From Mycolicibacterium llatzerense (GTDB taxonomy: Bacteria > Actinomycetota > Actinomycetes > Mycobacteriales > Mycobacteriaceae): a stretch of 52,474 bases of DNA. The position numbers and the translations under genes were made by a program. The stretch is taken from NCBI RefSeq assembly GCF_000878195.1, contig NZ_JXST01000044.1:1-52474 (forward strand). The letters run 5' to 3'. The notes under the pieces were generated by a model, which was not told where the DNA came from, searched no databases, and was given only the letters and a program-made list of their open reading frames with translations. This document shows positions 32,112 to 39,580 of this stretch, piece after piece. Numbering within the stretch: the stretch's first letter is position 1; each line of letters opens with the position of its first letter.

Positions 32112-32723
32112 ATGCCGTCCGACACTCTGACCGCCAAGGGCCGCCAAACCCGGGAGGCCATCGAAATGGCGGCGCGGAAGCTGTTTGCCGAGCGGGGCTT
32201 TCACGGCACGACGCTGGCCGACATCACATCGGCAGCCGGCAAGTCGTCGGCGGTGTTCTACCGATACTTCGACGACAAGGAAGACCTGCTGGCCGAATTG
32301 GCCGAGTCATTCCTGCACGACATCGTCACCCCCTCGGGGATGAGTGTGCCACTGCCGGAGTCTCCCGAGGAGACCGACTACTTCACGACGGTGGTCACCG
32401 GATACTGGAACCTGTTCAAGCAGAACATCGGCATCATGATCGCGGTCGCCCAGTTGGGCGCCACCCAACCACGATTCGCCAAGGTGCAGCACGAGTTCCG
32501 CCGCTTCGGTATGGATATGGTCGCCGACTCGGTGCGTCACGCCGAGGAACAAGGGTATGCGCAGGGCCTCAACGCCGAACACATCGCCGCTGCCATTGCA
32601 TTGCTGTTCGAGAACTTCACCGTGGTGGTGGTCGGCAACCCGGGATCCGAACTGCAGATCAGCGACGAGGACGCCATCACCACACTGTCGACCATCTGGA
32701 AGAAAACCCTGTACGGCTTCTGA
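32112..32723 (+). CDS. TetR-family regulator inside the operon
   Basis: A 203-aa TetR protein: N-terminal ARKLFAERGFHGTTLADITSAAGKSSAVFYRYFDDKEDLLAELAESF is the helix-turn-helix domain (about 15-62), then a helical ligand-binding domain. It starts 1 bp after the lyase stop, which is unusual because such repressors are usually divergent or first; here it would be co-transcribed with its targets and give autoregulation. The AT-rich dyad at 27678-27697 is a candidate site. Confidence 0.88.
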   Translation: MPSDTLTAKGRQTREAIEMAARKLFAERGFHGTTLADITSAAGKSSAVFYRYFDDKEDLLAELAESFLHDIVTPSGMSVPLPESPEETDYFTTVVTGYWNLFKQNIGIMIAVAQLGATQPRFAKVQHEFRRFGMDMVADSVRHAEEQGYAQGLNAEHIAAAIALLFENFTVVVVGNPGSELQISDEDAITTLSTIWKKTLYGF

Positions 32724-32741
32724 CCGAAGGAAGAGATCACC

Positions 32742-33980
32742 GTGGATTTCGCTCTACCGGAACACCTCCCGGGCCTGCTGGCCGAGATGGACGCCTTCAT
32801 CGAGGCGGAGATCAAGCCGCTGGAACGTGAGAACATGCAGTACTTCGACCGGCGCCGCGAATTCGCGCGCACCGACCTCGAGAACGGCGGTGTGCCGACC
32901 CGGGAATGGGAGGATCTGCTCGACGAGATGCGCCGCCGCGCCGACGCAGCCGGCTGGCTTCGGTACGGCCTGCCCAGCGAGTTCGGCGGCCGCGACGGCA
33001 CGAACCTGGACATGGCCGTCATCCGGGAACACCTGGCGCACAAGGGACTCGGGCTGCACAACGACCTGCAGGACGAATCGTCGATCGTCGGCAACTTCCC
33101 GCAGGTCATCATGATGAGCCGGTTCGGCACCGCGGCACAGCAGGCGGAGTGGGTCGAAGCGATGATCACGGGCAAGCGGTCGATGGCATTCGGGCTCACC
33201 GAACCCGACCACGGCAGCGACGCCACCTGGCTCGAGACGACCGCGGTCCGAGACGGTGACGGTTGGCTCATCAACGGCCGCAAGCGCTGGAACACCGGAG
33301 TACACCGGGCCACCCACGACCTGATCTTCGCCCGCACCTCCGGCGAGCCCGGTCAAGCGGTCGGCATCAGCGCATTCCTGGTCCCCACCGATACGCCGGG
33401 ATTCACCGTGCCGTACTACTGGTGGACGTTCAACATGCCCAGCGATCACGGCGAAGTCGATTTGAAAGATGTTCGCGTGCCTGATGATGCGGTGCTCGGC
33501 GAGGTGGACCACGGCTTGGAGGTCGGCCAGACGTTCCTGCACGAGAACCGCATTCGGCAGGCCGCCAGCAGCCTGGGCGCCGCCCAATACTGCATCGACC
33601 GGGCCGCGCAGTATGCCGGTGAGCGCGTCGTGTTCGGAAAGCCGCTGGCGGTGAACCAGGCCGTGCAGTGGCCGCTGGCCGAGTTGCAGACCGAGGCCCA
33701 GATGGTCCGGCTGCTGGTGTATTACGCCGCCTGGCACCTGGATCGGGATCACCACATGGAGGTCTCCGACAAGGTGTCGATGGCCAACTACCGCGCCAAC
33801 CGGCTGGTGTGCGAGGCCGCCGACCGCGCCATGCAGATCCACGGCGGTATCGGCTACAGCCGGCACGAGCCGTTCGAGCACATCTATCGGCACCACCGCC
33901 GCTACCGGATCACCGAAGGCGCGGAAGAGATTCAGATTCGCCGAGTGGCACAGCGGATGCTGAAGTTCGGGCGCAAGTGA
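32742..33980 (+). CDS. Acyl-CoA dehydrogenase (ACAD11/LvaC-like)
   Basis: A 412-aa acyl-CoA dehydrogenase: FGLTEPDHGSDATWLETTAV flavin motif, GERVVFGKPLAVNQAVQWPLAELQTEAQM, MQIHGGIGYSRHEPFEHIYRHHRRYRITEGAEEIQIRRVAQRML at the C-terminus. A GAAGGAAGAG ribosome binding site precedes the GTG start. The next two genes encode an APH-like kinase and a DUF6285 protein. That triad equals the C, A and B parts of the levulinate (lva) pathway, where the dehydrogenase-fold enzyme acts on a 4-phosphoacyl-CoA, and the two activities are fused in animal ACAD10/11. Substrate here is inferred. Confidence 0.88.
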   Translation: MDFALPEHLPGLLAEMDAFIEAEIKPLERENMQYFDRRREFARTDLENGGVPTREWEDLLDEMRRRADAAGWLRYGLPSEFGGRDGTNLDMAVIREHLAHKGLGLHNDLQDESSIVGNFPQVIMMSRFGTAAQQAEWVEAMITGKRSMAFGLTEPDHGSDATWLETTAVRDGDGWLINGRKRWNTGVHRATHDLIFARTSGEPGQAVGISAFLVPTDTPGFTVPYYWWTFNMPSDHGEVDLKDVRVPDDAVLGEVDHGLEVGQTFLHENRIRQAASSLGAAQYCIDRAAQYAGERVVFGKPLAVNQAVQWPLAELQTEAQMVRLLVYYAAWHLDRDHHMEVSDKVSMANYRANRLVCEAADRAMQIHGGIGYSRHEPFEHIYRHHRRYRITEGAEEIQIRRVAQRMLKFGRK

Positions 33981-34948
33981 TCGACGCCCCCGAATTGGCC
34001 CGAGCGCTCGCCGCGGCGCTCAAACCCGGGCTCGGCGAGGTCAGCGTCGAGAACCTGCGCGAGCTGACCGGCGGCGCCAGCCGCGCGACGTGGGCGTTCA
34101 CCGCGACCACTGCAGCCGAAGTCCGCCAACTGATCCTGCGGGTCGGACCGCCCGACGAAATCCACGCCGGCATGGAACTGGAGGCCGCCGCGCTGTCCCG
34201 GGCCGCGGCCGCGGGTGCCCCGGTCCCACGGGTGCTGGCGGCCAGTAATTCGCCTGAGGCCCTGGGCAATCCGTTCCTGGTGTGCGACTTCGTGCCCGGC
34301 GAGACCATCGTGCGCAAGATCCAGCGGGCACTCGACGACGGCGGCCGGGTCGCCCTGCTCGAGCAATGCGCCGAAGCGCTGGCGGCGATCCACCGCGCCG
34401 ACCCCACCGGAATCGGGCTGTCGAGCGAGGACCAACTGGGATCGTGGCGGCACGAGCTCGACGAGATCGGCGACACCACAGCCACTTTCGAGTGGGCGTT
34501 CCGCTGGTTGGAGCGCAACCAGCCGGCCGATACCGGCGATCCGGTGCTGGTGCACGGCGACTTCCGGATGGGCAACCTCATCATCGACGGCAGCCGACTC
34601 GCCGCGGTACTGGATTGGGAACTCACCCATCGGGGCTCGCGCGCCGAGGACCTGGCCTGGTTCTGTATTCGGGCCTGGCGCTTCGGTGCGCCGCGCGCGC
34701 TGGACGCCGGCGGTCTCGGTCGTATCGAGGACTTCCTCACCGCCTACGAGCGAGCCAGCGCAGTCACGCTGGACCGCAAGACCTTTCACTGGTGGCTGGT
34801 GTCAGCCACCTTGCGCTGGGGCATCATCTGCCGATACCAGGCAGAACGCCATCTCTCGGGACAGACCCGGTCGGTGGAGTTGGCCACCATCGGCCGGCGG
34901 GTGTGCGAGACCGAATGGGACCTGCTCAATCTGCTGGAGGCGCAATGA
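33977..34948 (+). CDS. Aminoglycoside-phosphotransferase-fold kinase (LvaA-like)
   Basis: A 323-aa APH-fold kinase. The catalytic loop VLVHGDFRMGNLIIDG carries the Asp and Asn of the kinase family, and AAVLDWELTHRGSRAEDLAWFC is the metal-binding DWE segment. The N-terminal GGASRATWAFT loop is the nucleotide-binding turn. The closest functional relatives by context are LvaA and the kinase half of ACAD10/11, which phosphorylate the 4-hydroxyl of 4-hydroxyacyl-CoA. The GTG start overlaps the dehydrogenase stop (GTGA). Antibiotic modification is unlikely given the neighbours. Confidence 0.82.
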   Translation: MIDAPELARALAAALKPGLGEVSVENLRELTGGASRATWAFTATTAAEVRQLILRVGPPDEIHAGMELEAAALSRAAAAGAPVPRVLAASNSPEALGNPFLVCDFVPGETIVRKIQRALDDGGRVALLEQCAEALAAIHRADPTGIGLSSEDQLGSWRHELDEIGDTTATFEWAFRWLERNQPADTGDPVLVHGDFRMGNLIIDGSRLAAVLDWELTHRGSRAEDLAWFCIRAWRFGAPRALDAGGLGRIEDFLTAYERASAVTLDRKTFHWWLVSATLRWGIICRYQAERHLSGQTRSVELATIGRRVCETEWDLLNLLEAQ

Positions 34949-35286
34949 GCCACTACCGCCCCACCGCCACCGAACTGATCGCCGCGGTGGCGGAATTCCT
35001 GGAGACAGAAGTACGCGACGCCACTGGACGCAATAGTCGGCTCGCCGACCTGGGCGCTCTGAACTTCCACGCCCGCGTCGCCGCGAACGCGCTGCGGATC
35101 GTCGAACGCGAACTGTTGCAGGCCGGCCCGGAACCTGAGTTGCTGGGCTTCGACGACGAGCAGGCGCTGGCGAAGGCCATTCGATCCGGCGAATTCGATG
35201 ATCGAACAGCCGAACTGGACCCGATGCTGCGAGCACTGGTGCGATACCGGCTGGATGTCGCACATCCGGGTTACCACCTCGAGTAG
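34945..35286 (+). CDS. DUF6285 protein (LvaB-like kinase partner)
   Basis: A 113-aa helical protein: PTATELIAAVAEFLETEV followed by LNFHARVAANALRIVERELLQ, the pattern of DUF6285. It overlaps the kinase stop (ATGA). The equivalent small protein LvaB is required with LvaA for 4-hydroxyacyl-CoA phosphorylation in Pseudomonas, so a partner role is likely. Last gene of the catabolic operon; it ends 46 bp before the response-regulator gene. Confidence 0.78.
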   Translation: MSHYRPTATELIAAVAEFLETEVRDATGRNSRLADLGALNFHARVAANALRIVERELLQAGPEPELLGFDDEQALAKAIRSGEFDDRTAELDPMLRALVRYRLDVAHPGYHLE

Positions 35287-35332
35287 CCCGATCCGGGCCT
35301 GGCCCACCGGCGAACTGCGTACCATCGCGAAC

Positions 35333-35725
35333 GTGGCCGATTCTGCCCTCACGATCCTGGTCTACAGCGACAATCCGAACACCCGCGACCAGGTGCGCAC
35401 AGCCCTGGGACGGCGCATTCACCCGGACCTACCCGACCTGACGTACCTCGATGTGGCGACGGCGCCCGTCGTGGTGAGCTCCGTCGACGCCGGCGGGATC
35501 GATCTGGCGATCCTCGACGGCGAAGCCACTCCGGCCGGCGGGATGGGACTGGCCAAGCAGCTCAAGGACGAGGTCGCGAACTGCCCGCCGATCGTGGTGC
35601 TCACCGGCCGCGCCGACGACGCCTGGCTGGCCTCGTGGTCGCGCGCGGAAGCCGCGGTACCGCACCCCATCGACCCGATCCGGCTCGGCGAGGCAGTGGT
35701 GGCAGTGCTGTCTCCACAGCGGTGA
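35333..35725 (+). CDS. Atypical response-regulator receiver protein (Rv3143-like)
   Basis: A 130-aa stand-alone receiver-like domain from a GTG start, closely resembling M. tuberculosis Rv3143, which likewise precedes nuoA. The likely phospho-acceptor Asp is in AILDGEATP and the switch Thr in VVLTGRADDAWLASW. The conserved Lys of the last loop is replaced (VPHPIDP), so normal phospho-signalling is doubtful. No output domain. It may bind a partner protein and tune respiration, as suggested by its constant position next to nuo. Confidence 0.85.
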   Translation: MADSALTILVYSDNPNTRDQVRTALGRRIHPDLPDLTYLDVATAPVVVSSVDAGGIDLAILDGEATPAGGMGLAKQLKDEVANCPPIVVLTGRADDAWLASWSRAEAAVPHPIDPIRLGEAVVAVLSPQR

Positions 35726-35731
35726 AACAGT

Positions 35732-35853
35732 GCGTTAACCAGCACGAAATGGCCTGTGGCCGTTCACTCTTCGCGTCAGCGGCGGTGCGACGCGGGAACG
35801 TCAGGAACTGATCATGATCCTAGCCAAAATGCGGCGGCCGTTCCGTTAACCAG
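35732..35853. promoter_or_regulatory. nuo operon upstream region with paired direct repeats
   Basis: CGTTAACCAG occurs at 35732-35741 and 35844-35853, 112 bp apart, in the 193-bp gap before nuoA. The second copy lies about 65 bp before the nuoA start, in AT-richer sequence suitable for a promoter. It may be a regulator site for the nuo operon. Confidence 0.4.
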
Positions 35854-35918
35854 GCTAAGCTGTGGGCCAGCTCACATCGACAGCTCGACGAGGGAGCCGC
35901 ACAGGGCATGGCGCACGT

Positions 35919-36293
35919 ATGAATGTCTACATCCCCATCCTGGTACTCGGCGCGATCGCCGCTGCGTTCGCGGTGGGTTCGGTCGGAATTGCGCTGGTCA
36001 TCGGCCCTCGCCGGTACAACCGGGCCAAGCTGGAGGCCTACGAATGCGGCATCGAACCGATGGCGCCGGGCTCTCCGGGACATGAGACGACGGGCCAGCG
36101 ATTCCCGGTCAAGTACTACCTGACCGCCATGCTGTTCATCGTCTTCGACATCGAGATCGTCTTCCTGTACCCCTGGGCCGTTTCCTTCGAATCGCTGGGG
36201 GTATTCGCCGTGGTGGAGATGCTGCTGTTCATGCTGACGGTGTTCGTCGCCTACGCATACATCTGGCGACGCGGCGGACTGAGCTGGGACTGA
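35919..36293 (+). CDS. nuoA: NADH-quinone oxidoreductase subunit A
   Basis: A 124-aa membrane subunit with three helices. MNVYIPILVLGAIAAAF opens helix 1; the YECGIEPMAPGSPG loop between helices 1 and 2 is the conserved quinone-site loop with its single Cys; KYYLTAMLFIVFDIEIVFLYPWA is helix 2. First gene of the operon. It forms part of the quinone chamber with NuoH, NuoB and NuoD. Confidence 0.96.
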   Translation: MNVYIPILVLGAIAAAFAVGSVGIALVIGPRRYNRAKLEAYECGIEPMAPGSPGHETTGQRFPVKYYLTAMLFIVFDIEIVFLYPWAVSFESLGVFAVVEMLLFMLTVFVAYAYIWRRGGLSWD

Positions 36294-36304
36294 GGACTGG
36301 ACCC

Positions 36305-36862
36305 ATGGGACTCGAAGAACGCTTACCCGGCGGCATCCTGCTGTCCACTGTCGAGAAGGTCGCGGGGTACGTACGCAAGGGGTCGCTGTGGCCGGCCACC
36401 TTCGGCCTGGCCTGCTGCGCCATCGAGATGATGGCCACCGCCGGCCCGCGCTTCGACATCGCGCGCTTCGGCATGGAGCGGTTCTCGGCGACACCCCGGC
36501 AGGCTGATCTGATGATCGTCGCGGGCCGCGTCAGCCAGAAGATGGCACCGGTGCTACGGCAGGTGTACGACCAGATGGCCGAACCCAAATGGGTGCTGGC
36601 CATGGGGGTGTGCGCCTCCTCCGGCGGGATGTTCAACAACTACGCGGTGGTGCAGGGCGTCGACCACATCGTGCCGGTCGACATCTACCTGCCGGGTTGC
36701 CCGCCCCGGCCCGAGATGCTGCTCAACGCAATCCTCATGCTGCACGCCAAGATTCAGGAGATGCCGCTGGGGGTCAACCGGGCCGAGGCGATTGCCGCGG
36801 CCGAGGAAGCGGCGTTGCAGGCACGTCCCACCATCGAACTGAAGGGACTGCTGCGGTCATGA
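36305..36862 (+). CDS. nuoB: NADH-quinone oxidoreductase subunit B
   Basis: A 185-aa subunit that carries the terminal 4Fe-4S cluster N2. Its ligands are the adjacent Cys pair in GLACCAIEMM, the Cys in MGVCASSGGMF and the Cys in LPGCPPRPE. It sits at the junction of the peripheral and membrane arms and hands electrons to the quinone. It follows nuoA by 11 bp, the only true gap in the operon. Confidence 0.97.
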   Translation: MGLEERLPGGILLSTVEKVAGYVRKGSLWPATFGLACCAIEMMATAGPRFDIARFGMERFSATPRQADLMIVAGRVSQKMAPVLRQVYDQMAEPKWVLAMGVCASSGGMFNNYAVVQGVDHIVPVDIYLPGCPPRPEMLLNAILMLHAKIQEMPLGVNRAEAIAAAEEAALQARPTIELKGLLRS

Positions 36863-37533
36863 CGGACACGCCCGACCAGACCGGTCCCGAGGTGATCGGG
36901 ACGCGGCGCGGCATGTTCGGCGTGCGCGGCAGCGGCGACACGTCCGGCTACGGCCGGTTGGTCCGTGAGGTGGTCCTGCCCGGCAGTTCGCCCCGTCCGT
37001 ACGGCGGCTACTTCGACGACGTCGTCGACGCGTTGGCCGGGGCCCTCGGCGCGGACCAGTTCACCGCCGCGGTCGAGCGCATCGTCGTGTTCCGCGACGA
37101 GCTGACCCTCGAGGTGCGCCGGGACCACCTCGTGCCGGTGGCGCAGACGCTGCGCGACGAGCTGAGATTCGAATTGTGTCTGGGCGTTTCCGGGGTGCAC
37201 TACCCCGACGACCCGGATCGCGAGCTGCACGCCGTCTACCCGCTGATGTCCATCACCCACAACCGACGGATTCGCGTCGAGGTGTGCGCGCCGGACGCCG
37301 ATCCGCATGTGCCGTCGCTGTATTCGGTGTATCCGACGACCGACTGGCATGAGCGGGAGACCTACGACTTCTTCGGCATCATCTTCGACGGCCATCCCGC
37401 GCTGACCCGCATCGAGATGCCCGACGACTGGGTAGGCCACCCGCAGCGCAAGGACTACCCTCTCGGCGGCATTCCCGTCGAGTACCACGGCGCGAAGATT
37501 CCGCCCCCGGACGAACGGCGGGCCTACAACTGA
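36859..37533 (+). CDS. nuoC: NADH-quinone oxidoreductase subunit C
   Basis: A 224-aa peripheral-arm subunit with the 30-kDa signature HERETYDFFGIIFDGHPALTRIEMPDDWVGHPQRKDYPLGG. It has no cofactor and packs against NuoD. Its ATG overlaps the nuoB stop (ATGA). The acidic N-terminal extension of about 60 residues is typical of actinobacterial NuoC. Confidence 0.96.
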   Translation: MTDTPDQTGPEVIGTRRGMFGVRGSGDTSGYGRLVREVVLPGSSPRPYGGYFDDVVDALAGALGADQFTAAVERIVVFRDELTLEVRRDHLVPVAQTLRDELRFELCLGVSGVHYPDDPDRELHAVYPLMSITHNRRIRVEVCAPDADPHVPSLYSVYPTTDWHERETYDFFGIIFDGHPALTRIEMPDDWVGHPQRKDYPLGGIPVEYHGAKIPPPDERRAYN

Positions 37534-38861
37534 TGACTCCGGACAACGAACCCGATGGCCGCGAACGCGTGGTCACCGTCGGCGGTCAGGACTGGGCCGA
37601 CGTTGTCGCAGCAGCGCGCGAGAGCGCGGTGGCCGGCGAGCGCATCGTGGTCAACATGGGGCCACAGCATCCGTCCACCCATGGCGTCCTTCGCCTGATC
37701 CTGGAGATCGACGGCGAGACCATCACCGAGGCCCGATGCGGAATCGGCTACCTGCACACCGGAATCGAGAAGAACCTCGAGTATCGAACCTGGACGCAGG
37801 GCGTCACCTTCGTGACCCGGATGGACTACCTCTCCCCCTTCTTCAACGAGACGGCGTACTGCCTCGGCGTCGAGAAACTGCTCGGCGTCACCGACGACAT
37901 TCCCGAGCGAGCCAACGTCATCCGGGTCATGCTCATGGAGCTCAACCGCATCTCGTCGCACCTGGTGGCGTTGGCGACGGGCGGCATGGAGCTGGGCTCC
38001 ATGTCGGCGATGTTCTTCGGATTCCGGGAACGCGAACTGGTGCTGTCCGTCTTCGAGACCATCACCGGACTCCGGATGAACCACGCGTACATCCGCCCCG
38101 GCGGGCTGGCGGCCGACCTACCCGACGACGCACTGCCACGCCTGCGGGAACTGCTGCAGCTGTTGCCGAAACGGTTGCGCGACATGGAGAACCTGCTCAA
38201 CGAGAATTACATCTGGAAGGCACGCACCCAGGGAGTCGGCTACCTGGATCTGACCGGATGCATGGCGCTGGGCATCACCGGTCCGGTGTTGCGGTCGACG
38301 GGGCTGCCGCATGATCTGCGCAAGTCGCAGCCGTACTGCGGGTACGAGTCCTACGACTTCGACGTCATCACCCGCGACCAGTGCGATGCGTACGGCCGCT
38401 ACATGATTCGCGTCCTGGAGATGCGCGAGTCCATCAAGATCGTCGAACAGTGCATGGAGCGATTGGGTCGGCTGGGGCCGGGACCGGTGATGATCACCGA
38501 CAAGAAGCTGGCCTGGCCCGCGGACCTGAAAGTCGGCCCCGACGGTCTGGGCAACTCGAAGGAACACATCGCCAAGATCATGGGCTCCTCGATGGAGGCC
38601 CTGATCCACCACTTCAAGCTGGTCACCGAAGGCATCCGGGTACCGGCCGGGCAGGTGTACGTCGCGGTCGAATCGCCGCGCGGCGAACTGGGCGTGCACA
38701 TGGTCTCCGACGGCGGCACCCGGCCATTCCGGGTGCATTACCGCGACCCGTCGTTCACGAATCTGCAAGCGGTGTCGGTGATGTGCGAGGGATCCATGGT
38801 CGCCGATGCCATCGCCGCGGTGGCATCGATCGATCCGGTCATGGGAGGCGTGGACAGGTGA
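37533..38861 (+). CDS. nuoD: NADH-quinone oxidoreductase subunit D
   Basis: A 442-aa 49-kDa-type subunit. MGPQHPSTHGVLRLILEIDGE contains the quinone-head His, and RMDYLSPFFNETAYCLGVEKLL lines the quinone pocket. It is related to the large subunit of NiFe hydrogenases but lacks the metal cysteines, as expected. It forms the Q site with NuoB. ATG overlaps the nuoC stop (TGATG). Confidence 0.97.
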   Translation: MTPDNEPDGRERVVTVGGQDWADVVAAARESAVAGERIVVNMGPQHPSTHGVLRLILEIDGETITEARCGIGYLHTGIEKNLEYRTWTQGVTFVTRMDYLSPFFNETAYCLGVEKLLGVTDDIPERANVIRVMLMELNRISSHLVALATGGMELGSMSAMFFGFRERELVLSVFETITGLRMNHAYIRPGGLAADLPDDALPRLRELLQLLPKRLRDMENLLNENYIWKARTQGVGYLDLTGCMALGITGPVLRSTGLPHDLRKSQPYCGYESYDFDVITRDQCDAYGRYMIRVLEMRESIKIVEQCMERLGRLGPGPVMITDKKLAWPADLKVGPDGLGNSKEHIAKIMGSSMEALIHHFKLVTEGIRVPAGQVYVAVESPRGELGVHMVSDGGTRPFRVHYRDPSFTNLQAVSVMCEGSMVADAIAAVASIDPVMGGVDR

Positions 38862-39580
38862 CCGCTATCGAACTCCGTCTCGGGCCGCGTCCGGACGAGC
38901 CGGGACCTCCCATCGGCCAAGGGCCGCAGTCCTATTCGGCGGACGTGCGGGAGCGATTGGCAGCTGATGCCGCCGCGATCATCGCCCGTTATCCCAGTGC
39001 CCGGTCCGCGCTGTTGCCGCTGCTGCATCTCGTCCAGTCCCAGGATGGCTACCTGACACCAGCCGGAATCTCTTTCTGTGCTGGGCAATTGGACCTCAGC
39101 ACGGCCGAAGTCACCGCGGTCGCGACGTTCTATTCGATGTACCGGCGCACGCCGACCGGCGAGTATCTGGTCGGCGTCTGCACCAACACGCTGTGCGCCA
39201 TCATGGGCGGGGACGCCATCCTGGAGACCCTGGAAGAACACCTCGGCCTCGGCGCCGGCGACACCACCGCCGATGGCCGGGTCACGCTGGAACACATCGA
39301 ATGCAACGCCGCCTGCGACTACGCACCGGTGGTGATGGTCAACTGGGAGTTCTTCGACAACCAAACCCCCGGTTCGGCACGCGATCTCGTCGACTCGCTG
39401 CGAGCCGGCGAGTCGGTGACCCCGACCCGGGGCGCGGCGCTGTGCACCTTCAAGGAGACCGCCCGCATCCTCGCCGGGTTCCCCGACGAGCGCCCCGGCA
39501 GCAACGACGGCGAACCCGGCGCGGCCACCCTCGCCGGGTTGCGCGTCGCCGAAGAGCGCGGGATGGAGGCGCCGCAATGA
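38858..39580 (+). CDS. nuoE: NADH-quinone oxidoreductase subunit E
   Basis: A 240-aa thioredoxin-fold subunit binding the 2Fe-2S cluster N1a through Cys residues in GVCTNTLCAIMGG and HIECNAACDYAP. The first 100 residues are helical (YPSARSALLPLLHLVQSQDGYLTP). It docks on NuoF in the NADH module. The GTG start overlaps the nuoD stop. A C-terminal tail of about 60 residues beyond the fold is actinobacterial. Confidence 0.96.
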   Translation: MTAIELRLGPRPDEPGPPIGQGPQSYSADVRERLAADAAAIIARYPSARSALLPLLHLVQSQDGYLTPAGISFCAGQLDLSTAEVTAVATFYSMYRRTPTGEYLVGVCTNTLCAIMGGDAILETLEEHLGLGAGDTTADGRVTLEHIECNAACDYAPVVMVNWEFFDNQTPGSARDLVDSLRAGESVTPTRGAALCTFKETARILAGFPDERPGSNDGEPGAATLAGLRVAEERGMEAPQ

